In this document: piece after piece, positions 5,493 through 12,343 of the stretch
Numbering within the stretch: the stretch's first letter is position 1
How the letters are laid out: the number at the start of each line of letters is the position of its first letter
DNA from: a bacterium
Lineage (GTDB): Bacteria; Spirochaetota; UBA4802; UBA5550
DNA: 22,683 nucleotides
Assembly: GCA_024224995.1 (NCBI GenBank)
Contig: JAAENB010000003.1
Location: forward strand, 1-22,683
Direction: 5' to 3'
Made by a program: the position numbers and the translations under genes
Notes under the pieces: generated by a model
Databases searched by the model: none
What the model saw: the letters and a program-made list of their open reading frames with translations, nothing else
Told to the model about the DNA's origin: nothing

Positions 5493-6983
5493 ATGAAGTA
5501 TCTTAAAAGTTTTGTTGTACTCTGCTGCCTGGCCCAGTTGCTGCTGATTGGAGGGAGTGACCGGCTGCTTGCAAGAGATGCGGCATCGGAAGGTCTGGGA
5601 CTTACTACGAATCAAGCAAAAAAGCTGGACTATATGATGAGCCACAATATTAAACACGCAACAGATCAAAAGGATTCAAAAAAGATAGCAGAGGAAGGCG
5701 GTGTCAGTGCGGCTAACCGGCTTAAAGTGCTTAAGTATTTTAATAAAAGTGTTGAAGTGGTTACATCGTTTAACCCCCTAAAGATTACAAATTCTGATAA
5801 TGAAGACTGGAAAAAATGGACAAGTGTAGGCCAGTTGATAGCAGATGGCGGTAAGCTGAGAAATATTCACGAGGTACATATGTCCGATGTCGGAAGGGAT
5901 GATGACAGCCCTAAACGTGCCCTTACGGAAATAGCTTCGTTCCATCCAAGGGTTGTATTCTGGCCAAGCAAGACGGATTATTGGGATGCGGTAAAATGCA
6001 CTCATGCGGGGGGGGCTTACAAAAATAAAGCTGATATGGAGAAATTATTTTCCAGCTTTAACATGGAAGAGGATGCAATTTTACTGCCCAAGTATGGCGC
6101 GCTTAATTACCTGGCGCGATGGGATGGCGTCCTTAAAGGTATCGGGGGAAGGGACAATTCAGTGCTTACCTTTGCGTATAAACAGCGGGTAAAGAACAGG
6201 ATGACAATAACCGCAAACGATTCATTGCAGATGTGGCTGTCGGGGGATGCTGCATGTAAGAAAGCAAAAAATGCCGGGTTGATAAAGAATGATGGCCACT
6301 GCCCTGATATTGAAAAAAACGATCCCTGGGGAATGGGACCAAAAGGTGTTTTTGATACTGATGCTCAGGGTGATAAAGACTACCTGTTTCATGTGCTTAA
6401 TTATCGCAAGGAAGTCAAAGAAATCCTTAATTTTCTGAATAACCAGGAAAATGTAATCAAATCGGGACTTAAGGTTAATTCGAGCAGGAGTGATACAACA
6501 TACATTGAAGCTCAGATACATGGTCCCGTAAACATTGAAAGGGATGTTCAACGTGTTTATGCAAACTTTTTTTTATTATTTGGGCATCCGCACTTTGAAA
6601 AACTCTACAAGTATCTTCTGGCAAAAAAAATTGATATCATCTGGTATTACCAGGCAGTAGGGAGGGCTGGTAATACTCTTCCGGATTTGTTAATCCAGGA
6701 AAATGGAGAGGAACCGGGAAGAATGAGGTCTGCCTGGAAAACAGCCAAATCGGAATATAATGCTAAATTTAAGGTAATAAAGAGAAATCAATGGAGAGCC
6801 GCTAATGGAGATGCGGTACCTAAGGGAACCTCGGCAGCAGAGACTGTGCCGAAGCTTCTAAGCGCTACTACCATTGGGCACTGGAACAATGTGGCAAAGA
6901 CAAATGCCGCTGACAGGAACGGTTTGTTGAAGAAGGATGGACGAGCCTGGGTCGGGGAGTATATTTCTACTAATAGAGACTAA
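5493..6983 (+). CDS. exported DUF3626-like protein, paralog B (496 aa)
   Basis: Tandem paralog of the 484-residue protein on the other side of the transporter gene. The signal peptide is almost the same (MKYLKSFVVLCCLAQLLLIG), and the same core motifs occur in the same order: KYGALNYLARWDG (200-212), RMTITANDS (236-244), NDPWGMGPKGVFD (276-288), YIEAQIHGPVNIERD (337-351) and FGHPHFEKLY (363-372). Between motifs the two proteins differ clearly, for example in the segments at 155-195 and 390-470, and B has a longer C-terminal linker. The in-frame ATG at 5460 is less likely because the AAGGAG site serves 5493. A strong intrinsic terminator follows. The divergent DUF3626 match supports family membership only; function is unknown. 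Confidence 0.7.
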   Translation: MKYLKSFVVLCCLAQLLLIGGSDRLLARDAASEGLGLTTNQAKKLDYMMSHNIKHATDQKDSKKIAEEGGVSAANRLKVLKYFNKSVEVVTSFNPLKITNSDNEDWKKWTSVGQLIADGGKLRNIHEVHMSDVGRDDDSPKRALTEIASFHPRVVFWPSKTDYWDAVKCTHAGGAYKNKADMEKLFSSFNMEEDAILLPKYGALNYLARWDGVLKGIGGRDNSVLTFAYKQRVKNRMTITANDSLQMWLSGDAACKKAKNAGLIKNDGHCPDIEKNDPWGMGPKGVFDTDAQGDKDYLFHVLNYRKEVKEILNFLNNQENVIKSGLKVNSSRSDTTYIEAQIHGPVNIERDVQRVYANFFLLFGHPHFEKLYKYLLAKKIDIIWYYQAVGRAGNTLPDLLIQENGEEPGRMRSAWKTAKSEYNAKFKVIKRNQWRAANGDAVPKGTSAAETVPKLLSATTIGHWNNVAKTNAADRNGLLKKDGRAWVGEYISTNRD

Positions 6984-6994
6984 GGAAAGCTTTT

Positions 6995-7012
6995 AAGTTT
7001 TGAACCTTGAAG
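6995..7012 (+). repeat. heptad-type intergenic repeat fragment
   Basis: AAGTTTTGAACCTTGAAG, sharing TTGAACCTTGAA (7000-7011) with the repeat before mraY (12305-12316). Probably a short member of the dispersed family described in the findings. Confidence 0.4.
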
Positions 7013-7024
7013 ATAAAATATTTT

Positions 7025-7052
7025 AAGCCGGAGTTTTGCTCCGGTTTTTTTT
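7025..7052 (+). terminator. intrinsic terminator after paralog B
   Basis: A stem CCGGAG (7028-7033)/CTCCGG (7039-7044), extended by AAG/T pairs, with loop TTTTG and an eight-base T-run (7045-7052). Textbook rho-independent form. It isolates the exported-protein locus from the dcw operon. Confidence 0.9.
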
Positions 7053-7133
7053 ATCTTCCCTTTCACCTGCTTTTTATTTACTATACATTAAACAAGTGAT
7101 TTATACTTTAATTTGTATGAAAGTAATTTTTAC

Positions 7134-7160
7134 TTGACAATTATGTCACATTACTATATT
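7134..7160 (+). promoter_or_regulatory. main dcw operon promoter
   Basis: A perfect -35 TTGACA (7134-7139) and TATATT (7155-7160, 5 of 6) with a short 15-base spacer. A TATTTA at 7157-7162 gives a 17-base spacer. Transcription would start at about 7167, at the first MraZ-type box. Confidence 0.6.
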
Positions 7161-7164
7161 TAAG

Positions 7165-7219
7165 TGGAGAAATGTGGGGAAAAATGTTGAAATAGGCCAC
7201 GAAGTGGTGGTTAAGGGTG
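7165..7219 (+). promoter_or_regulatory. putative MraZ operator: TGG boxes at 10-base phase
   Basis: TGGAG (7165), TGGGG (7175) and TGTTG (7185) are spaced exactly 10 bases apart. After one degenerate position at 7195 the register resumes with TGGTG (7205) and GGGTG (7215). E. coli MraZ is known to bind direct TGGGN repeats separated by 5 bases upstream of its own gene, which is the same geometry. The array overlaps the predicted start of transcription, fitting autorepression. Confidence 0.65.
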
Positions 7220-7226
7220 ACGGTTT

Positions 7227-7664
7227 ATGTTTATGGGTGAGTATCATCCGACTCTTGATGAGAAAGGGCGGGTGGCAATACCGGTGAAGCTGAGAAAGGC
7301 TTATGGGGAAAATGCCATAATTAATAAACTGGTTATTACGCATGGATTCGACAAGTGTATCATGGCGTTCAGGGAAGAGGACTGGAAGGAGTTTGTGGAA
7401 ACAAAACTGGTTAATCTTCCCCAGTCCGATCCAAAGAACCGAATGAGGATCCGCTTTCTTCTTGGCGGAGCCTGTGAGTGTGATCTCGATAAACAGGGAA
7501 GACTTATTATTCCGGCTTATCTTCAGGAGTACGCTGAAGTTGAAAAGGAGCTGGTAATTCTTGGACTCTACAACCGGATTGAGATCTGGGGAAGCGAAGG
7601 ATATAGCAAGTACAAGCCCGATGGTGAGGATTTGAGTGTTTTTGCCGGCGATCTGGGGTTTTAA
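7227..7664 (+). CDS. mraZ: transcriptional regulator MraZ
   Basis: 145 residues, normal for MraZ. It has the two AbrB-like (SpoVT/AbrB swapped-hairpin) repeats with the signature D-x-x-G-R motifs: DEKGRVAIP (11-19) and DKQGRLIIP (88-96). The start GEYHPTLDEKGR is typical. MraZ forms a ring oligomer that binds DNA repeats upstream of the dcw operon and represses it; it is the usual first gene of the cluster. AAGGGTG before the ATG is a fair ribosome site and overlaps the last phased box, so MraZ binding could also affect translation initiation. The ATG at 7233 is an alternative start. Confidence 0.97.
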   Translation: MFMGEYHPTLDEKGRVAIPVKLRKAYGENAIINKLVITHGFDKCIMAFREEDWKEFVETKLVNLPQSDPKNRMRIRFLLGGACECDLDKQGRLIIPAYLQEYAEVEKELVILGLYNRIEIWGSEGYSKYKPDGEDLSVFAGDLGF

Positions 7665-7667
7665 GAA

Positions 7668-7684
7668 AGTTTGAACTTCAAACT
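7668..7684. repeat. 8-bp palindrome AGTTTGAA-C-TTCAAACT between mraZ and rsmH
   Basis: Exact inverted repeat four bases after the mraZ stop, built from the GTTTGAA heptad that recurs before mraY and ftsA. Confidence 0.5.
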
Positions 7685-7705
7685 ATTAAGCAATGCGACA
7701 TAATA

Positions 7706-8680
7706 ATGGAAGAAACAGAGAATATAGATAATATAAAAAATCCCGCTTACGCCCATATCCCTGTGTTGTGGCGGGAGATTGTGGAGTATGTGGAGACTTC
7801 GCAGTTTAAAGGAACCGGTTGTTTTGTCGATTGTACCCTGGGAGAAGGGGGGCATTCGGAGCTTCTTTTGAAGCGTTTTGAGAATTTGCGAATAATCGCT
7901 TTTGAGCGGGACAGCAGCATACTGGAAGTGGCTAAAAAGAGGCTGGAGCCGTTTAAAGACAGGATCGAATTCGTGAATGATAATTTTTCCGAAGCCTTTG
8001 AATGCCTTGAAGAGCGCGGACAACACGTAGAGTACCTGCTGTATGATTTTGGAATATCATCCTTTCATTTTGATAAAAGCGGAAGAGGATTCGCTTTCAA
8101 AGAAGACGAGCCCCTTGACATGAGGCTAACGCCTGAGCAGGAGCTGGATGCCTGGTATGTTGTAAACCACTATAAAGAAGAAAGACTCACTGAGATATTT
8201 TACCGGTACGGAGAAGAAAACTGGGCCAAAAGGATCGCCCTGGTAATTTGTGAACGGCGGCAGAAAGAAACAATTGAAACAACCGGGGATCTCGCGACTA
8301 TCGTGCTGGCGGCAATACCAAATAAGATGCAGGTAAAGAATATACACCCGGCCACGCGAGTGTTCCAGGCCTTGAGAATAGAGGTAAATGACGAGCTGGG
8401 ATCAATAGAAAAAGCATTGGAGAATTCCTATAAATGCTTGACACCAGGGGGCAGAATGATGGCAATATCTTTTCATTCCCTGGAAGACCGGATTGTGAAG
8501 AACCGCTTTCGAAAACTTTCCAGGGGCTGCACCTGTGAGAATGAGCCAAAACACTGCCAATGCAGGCAGACCCCCCTGGTCCGGCTAATAACCAGAAAGC
8601 CGATTATCCCCGGAGAGGACGAAATAGAACTCAATAAAAGAGCGAGAAGTTCAAAGCTGCGGGTGTGTGACAGGGTATAA
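7706..8680 (+). CDS. rsmH: 16S rRNA (cytosine-1402-N4)-methyltransferase RsmH
   Basis: 324 residues, the normal length. S-adenosylmethionine-binding motif VDCTLGEGGHSELLL (41-55) and the opening HIPVLWREIVEYV are typical. Further family blocks are GISSFHFDKSGRGFAF, HPATRVFQALRIEVNDEL and AISFHSLEDRIVKNRF. It methylates C1402 in the decoding centre of 16S rRNA. It follows mraZ by 41 bases, the canonical order. No clear Shine-Dalgarno sequence precedes the ATG (upstream is AT-rich ACATAATA), so initiation may be leader-structure dependent or weak. No alternative in-frame start with a better site is seen. Confidence 0.97.
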   Translation: MEETENIDNIKNPAYAHIPVLWREIVEYVETSQFKGTGCFVDCTLGEGGHSELLLKRFENLRIIAFERDSSILEVAKKRLEPFKDRIEFVNDNFSEAFECLEERGQHVEYLLYDFGISSFHFDKSGRGFAFKEDEPLDMRLTPEQELDAWYVVNHYKEERLTEIFYRYGEENWAKRIALVICERRQKETIETTGDLATIVLAAIPNKMQVKNIHPATRVFQALRIEVNDELGSIEKALENSYKCLTPGGRMMAISFHSLEDRIVKNRFRKLSRGCTCENEPKHCQCRQTPLVRLITRKPIIPGEDEIELNKRARSSKLRVCDRV

Positions 8681-8682
8681 AA

Positions 8683-8698
8683 AAGGAGTTGAGCCATT
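8683..8698 (+). promoter_or_regulatory. AAGGAG ribosome site set for an AUU start codon of ftsL
   Basis: AAAAGGAG ends at 8688 and ATT stands at 8696-8698, a 7-base spacing. An in-frame TGA at 8690-8692 excludes any earlier start. The first in-frame ATG/GTG/TTG downstream is GTG at 8720, which has no ribosome site and would cut into the membrane segment. Confidence 0.6.
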
Positions 8699-8965
8699 AA
8701 GTATTTCGCGGTTGTTTTTGTGTTAAGCGTTTTCCTGGTACTCTATGTATGGCAGAATGTGGAAGTAATGAGACTGGAAAGTAACTATCGAAAAGAGCTG
8801 TCAGCTAAAAAGGATCTTATAAAAGAAAATGATTTTCTGCTGTATAAGATTGAGCAGTATAAACGAATGGAAAATGTTGAGCGCTACGCGCGTGAAAATG
8901 GTTTGCGGGAAATAACTCCCGAAGACTTTGACGTACTGGTTTCTAAAGGAACGAATAAAAGATAA
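8696..8965 (+). CDS. ftsL: cell division protein FtsL/DivIC-like (89 aa), probable AUU start
   Basis: A short bitopic protein: about 4 cytoplasmic residues, one membrane helix (YFAVVFVLSVFLVLYVW), then a periplasmic coiled coil (about 20-60: QNVEVMRLESNYRKELSAKK and onward) and the ending YARENGLREITPEDFDVLV, whose 'A...GL....p' pattern is typical of FtsL/DivIC. It lies between rsmH and murE, the standard ftsL position. The gene would start at ATT 8696; see the separate entry. With the GTG at 8720 the protein would be 81 residues and lose half of its membrane helix. FtsL forms a complex with FtsQ and FtsB/DivIC that activates septal synthesis by FtsW and its partner PBP. Sequence cannot separate FtsL from FtsB well, so the symbol rests on position. 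Confidence 0.78.
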   Translation: MKYFAVVFVLSVFLVLYVWQNVEVMRLESNYRKELSAKKDLIKENDFLLYKIEQYKRMENVERYARENGLREITPEDFDVLVSKGTNKR

Positions 8966-8975
8966 AAGATAAGAA

Positions 8976-10523
8976 ATGGAAGATAAAGTATTAGACATAA
9001 CAGTTCAATTATCCGCGATCCTGAAGGGGACAAGGGGGATAATTGACTGTGTACAGGGGGATAACGAGAGAACTATTTCATCGGTTGAATATGATTCCAG
9101 AAAGGTGCAAAAAGGAAGTCTTTTTGTTGCCATTAAAGGTTATGAAACCGATGGACACCGCTATATAGATACGGCCATTAAAAACGGAGCAGCTGCAATC
9201 CTGGTTTCCGTAGAGCGGGCTGAAGAATTTAAAACACTCTCTCATAATTCCGGCATAAGCCTTCTTGTTTCCAGCGACACCCGGAGAGCCCTGTCCGCGG
9301 CTTCGGCTCTATTCTACGGTTATCCTTCACGCTCACTTACGGTAATTGGAATTACCGGGACAAACGGAAAAACATCCATAACCTATATGGTTGAATCTAT
9401 CTTGCGCGCGAACGGAATGAATCCGGGCGTTGTGGGCACGGTAAATTACCGCTGGGGAACAAAAGAGGTTCCCGCCCCGAACACCACTCCCGAGTCAAGA
9501 GACCTTCATGAAATGTTTTATGCCATGAAAAAAGACGGAGTTGATTCTGTTGTTTTTGAGGTCTCGTCTCATGCCCTGGAACTGGGCAGAGCGGACGATA
9601 TCGAACTTGATGCCGCGGTTTTTACGAACCTTACCAGGGACCATCTCGATTTTCATAAAAATTTCGATAATTATTTTGAAGCAAAAAAGATCCTCTTTCG
9701 CCTTCTTGAGAAGAGCGGAAAAGAACGAAAGACCGGAATAATAAATGTTGATGATGAATACGGAAAAAAATTATACAGGGAATTGGAAAATTGTTCATAC
9801 CCTGTCCTGGGATTTGGGCTGGAGCAGGAAGCCCGGTACCGGCCCAATGGGGAAAGCATACAAAATTTAATAACCGGTTTGCGCTATGTGCTGGAAGCTC
9901 CTGAAAAGGGCTGCCAAATAGAAATGCAGGTATCCGGAACATTTCAGCTCTATAATTCTCTCGCGGCCATTGCCGCTTCCCACAGCGTGGGAGTTTCCTT
10001 TGACCGGATCGCTCAGGGGCTGCGTGATCTGGAAACCGTTCCCGGGCGCTTTGATGTTGTACAATCAGGGCAGGGATATTATGTTGTAGTGGATTACGCC
10101 CATTCGGGAGATGCCCTGCTTAAACTGCTTTGCTCGGTAAATGAGCTGAATCCCAACCGGGTTATAACCGTGTTTGGATGCGGCGGAGACCGGGATAAAA
10201 CAAAGCGGCCCGTAATGGGAAAGATCGCCATAGAAAATTCCACCCTGGCCATAGTAACGAGCGATAATCCGCGAACAGAAGACCCCGGCGATATAATTAC
10301 CGACATTCTTCAGGGATTAAATGAAAAAAACGGTAAGGATTATGACGTGGTACCCGACCGGGAAGAAGCCATAGAGCGGGCAATTGCCATAGCTGAAGAG
10401 GGAGACATTATTGTTATTGCCGGGAAAGGCCATGAGGATTACCAGGTCCTGGGAAAAGAGAAAATACATTTTGATGATAAAGAAATAGCAAAAAAATATA
10501 TCGAAGCAAGGAGAGCCGGGTGA
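8976..10523 (+). CDS. murE: UDP-N-acetylmuramoyl-tripeptide synthetase MurE, probably meso-DAP-adding
   Basis: 515 residues in three Mur-ligase domains: N-terminal UDP-binding (with SSVEYDSRKVQKGSLF at 35-50), central ATPase with GITGTNGKTS (125-134) and TTPESRDL plus VFEVSSHAL, and C-terminal with DNPR (430-433) and GKGHE (483-487). DNPR is the signature associated with meso-diaminopimelate as third residue, so this enzyme probably adds mDAP to UDP-MurNAc-L-Ala-D-Glu in the cytoplasm. The start lies 10 bases after ftsL with no clear Shine-Dalgarno; coupling to ftsL translation is likely. The gap from ftsL to murE normally holds ftsI in many bacteria; here there is none. Confidence 0.97.
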   Translation: MEDKVLDITVQLSAILKGTRGIIDCVQGDNERTISSVEYDSRKVQKGSLFVAIKGYETDGHRYIDTAIKNGAAAILVSVERAEEFKTLSHNSGISLLVSSDTRRALSAASALFYGYPSRSLTVIGITGTNGKTSITYMVESILRANGMNPGVVGTVNYRWGTKEVPAPNTTPESRDLHEMFYAMKKDGVDSVVFEVSSHALELGRADDIELDAAVFTNLTRDHLDFHKNFDNYFEAKKILFRLLEKSGKERKTGIINVDDEYGKKLYRELENCSYPVLGFGLEQEARYRPNGESIQNLITGLRYVLEAPEKGCQIEMQVSGTFQLYNSLAAIAASHSVGVSFDRIAQGLRDLETVPGRFDVVQSGQGYYVVVDYAHSGDALLKLLCSVNELNPNRVITVFGCGGDRDKTKRPVMGKIAIENSTLAIVTSDNPRTEDPGDIITDILQGLNEKNGKDYDVVPDREEAIERAIAIAEEGDIIVIAGKGHEDYQVLGKEKIHFDDKEIAKKYIEARRAG

Positions 10524-11908
10524 AAGCGGATTTTAATATAACAGCTGAAAAAATAGCCGGAATCTGCGGAGGAACAATTCTCTGCGGCAATGGGGCGGCT
10601 GCAATTGATTCAATCAGCACCGATTCCAGGGAGCTTGGAGAAAAGAGTCTTTTTATACCCATAATCGGGGAACGCTTCGACGGGCATGAATTTATAGAAA
10701 CCCTTTGTGAGCAGGGAGTTATTACTGCCTTTTTAACAATGAAACAGGGATATAAAGATATCGCTGAAAAACACGGCATTACAGTCCTTGAATGCGGCGA
10801 CACCCTGCGGGCTCTTGGAGCAATAGCCGCAGCTCACCGGGATAGTATAAACCCCGAAGTGATAGGAATTACGGGAACAAACGGGAAAACCACAACCAAG
10901 GAACTGGTATACGCGATTTTAAAAGAACAGAATTCTGTTTTAAAAAACGTGAAGAATTATAATAATGAGATCGGGGTGCCCTTTACCCTGCTGCAGCTCG
11001 AAAAGAGCCATACCATGGCAGTAATTGAAATGGGGATGAACCATTCCGGAGAACTGGACAGGCTTTCAAAAATAACCAGGCCCAATCTTTCGCTCATTAC
11101 CAATGTGGGGGAAGGGCATCTTGAGTTCCTGGGAAGTGTGGAGAATGTGGCCCTGGCAAAATCGGAAATTATGCATGGAATGGAGCAGGGAACAACAATA
11201 CTGGTAAATAAGGAGACCGTATGCTTTGATTTAGTGCAGGAGCAGGCGGTAAAACGAGGATTGCGTCTTAAGACCTATGGAGTAAAGAAAGACGCCGATA
11301 TATTTCCCGAACGGTATAGTCTTACGAGGGAGGGAGTTAAACTTTCATACAGGGGAGAGGAGCTGTTTATTCCGTTATACGGAATTCATAATGTATATAA
11401 TATTATGGCAGCTATCGCCGTGGCAGAGGAATACGGAGTTGACCCCGCAGTAATGGGGCGGGGATTGTTGAACTTTGAGAATGTGGATGGGAGAAGCCAG
11501 GTGATTGAGAAGGGGTACATCATTATTAATGATACCTATAATTCCAATCCCCTCTCTTCGAAGTACGCGCTGGAATCGGTAGGAGCGATTTTCCCGGAGC
11601 GACGCAAAATCGCGGTACTCTCGGATATGAAAGAGCTTGGAGAGTTCGCGGAGTCTTTTCACTCCGCAACCGGGCAGGAGGCCGCGGAGCTTGGTTTTGA
11701 TCTTCTTGTAGTGTGGGGAGAAATGGCCGGGGCCTATTCCCGGGGAGCCCTGAAGGGCGGGATGAAGCAGGAAAATATTATTTCCTGTGACACAAAAGAA
11801 AAAATGAGTGAATACCTGGTTAATAAAATAACGGAACAGGACGTAGTCCTGGTAAAAGGATCACGATCCATGAAAATGGAAGAGGTTGTTAACGCCTTGT
11901 TGGCTTGA
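10520..11908 (+). CDS. murF: UDP-N-acetylmuramoyl-tripeptide--D-alanyl-D-alanine ligase MurF
   Basis: 462 residues. Domain 1 has STDSRELGEKSLFIP; the ATPase domain has GITGTNGKTTTKEL (116-129) and the MurF-typical NVKNYNNEIGVPFTLL and EMGMNHSGELDRLSKITRP; the C-terminal domain has NDTYNSNP and KGSRSMKMEEVV. It adds D-Ala-D-Ala to the tripeptide precursor. The GTG start overlaps the murE TGA by 4 bases (GTGA) with AAGGAG upstream, so the two are translationally coupled. Two stop codons in a row (TGA, TAG) end it, followed by the long structured gap before mraY. Confidence 0.97.
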   Translation: MKADFNITAEKIAGICGGTILCGNGAAAIDSISTDSRELGEKSLFIPIIGERFDGHEFIETLCEQGVITAFLTMKQGYKDIAEKHGITVLECGDTLRALGAIAAAHRDSINPEVIGITGTNGKTTTKELVYAILKEQNSVLKNVKNYNNEIGVPFTLLQLEKSHTMAVIEMGMNHSGELDRLSKITRPNLSLITNVGEGHLEFLGSVENVALAKSEIMHGMEQGTTILVNKETVCFDLVQEQAVKRGLRLKTYGVKKDADIFPERYSLTREGVKLSYRGEELFIPLYGIHNVYNIMAAIAVAEEYGVDPAVMGRGLLNFENVDGRSQVIEKGYIIINDTYNSNPLSSKYALESVGAIFPERRKIAVLSDMKELGEFAESFHSATGQEAAELGFDLLVVWGEMAGAYSRGALKGGMKQENIISCDTKEKMSEYLVNKITEQDVVLVKGSRSMKMEEVVNALLA

Positions 11909-12126
11909 TAGCGTTTGTCAGCCGGCTGCCGGAGGCGGCCGAATACCGTTTGCAATAAGTGCAACTGCAGGCGGTTTGTTTTCGCCCTTTGGGAGAGGGA
12001 GATCGTGTATCCGTAAACGAGTGAGTCTTGTTCCGGGAAAGAAAATTAGAGATGCTTTAAGAGTGCGGACCCTGCGAAGCAGGGAAAAAATAGGTCAGAA
12101 ACCTGGTAGTATTGCGAGCTGCATCT

Positions 12127-12214
12127 GGCCTGGAAGTATGAGCTCTTTGGGTTGTGAGGACTGTTTGAGCGGAGCGAGTTCCGCAGCAATCCAAAGAGCT
12201 CATGCTTCCAGGCC
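12127..12214. repeat. 88-nt REP/MITE-like palindrome with 24-bp arms
   Basis: The left arm at 12127-12150 (GGCCTGGAAG...CTCTTTGG) and right arm at 12191-12214 are reverse complements with a single difference that still pairs as G-U in RNA. The 40-base loop has its own hairpin, GCGGA (12169-12173)/TCCGC (12180-12184) around GCGAGT. This nested design is typical of extragenic palindromic or miniature mobile elements. Confidence 0.7.
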
Positions 12215-12267
12215 CGCTCACAAGCAAAATTAAGTTTCTTGAGAGTGCGAAAATTTTAAGGTACAGG

Positions 12268-12317
12268 GTTTGAAGTTTGGAGTTTTAACCTCGAACCTCG
12301 AACATTGAACCTTGAAC
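12268..12317 (+). repeat. heptad repeat array upstream of mraY
   Basis: Consecutive 7-base units of the form (G/C)(T/C/A)TTGAA-like: GTTTGAA, GTTTGGA, then GTTTTAA, CCTCGAA, CCTCGAA, CATTGAA, CCTTGAA. The first 28 bases match 19334-19361 before ftsA with two changes. An eight-base T-run follows. Confidence 0.65.
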
Positions 12318-12343
12318 TTTTTTTTAAAAGAGGAGTGTAATCG

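Larger units (their letters stand above)
11909..12343 (+). other. 435-nt non-coding, hairpin-rich spacer inside the dcw operon
   Basis: No credible coding sequence lies here; the open frame across 11886-12233 has no recognisable protein features. The stretch has at least four stem-loops: 11923-11941 (7-8 bp, loop GGA), 11945-11975 (10 bp with two G-U pairs), CCCTGC-GAA-GCAGGG at 12070-12084, and the long palindrome at 12127-12214. The right end is a heptad repeat and then the mraY ribosome site. It looks like an inserted repetitive element or a structured RNA. No convincing promoter is seen. Confidence 0.6.

Noticed and set aside
12070..12084. CCCTGC-GAA-GCAGGG hairpin as an intrinsic terminator
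   Set aside because: On the plus strand it is followed by A residues and not T; the T-run would precede the stem on the other strand.
11886..12233. 115-codon open frame across the murF-mraY gap
   Set aside because: It overlaps the end of murF, reads through hairpins, has no ribosome site fitting its start and shows no protein-like pattern; the palindrome keeps frames open by chance.
12268..12317. CRISPR-like array
   Set aside because: The 7-base units are directly tandem with no spacers, and no cas genes are present.
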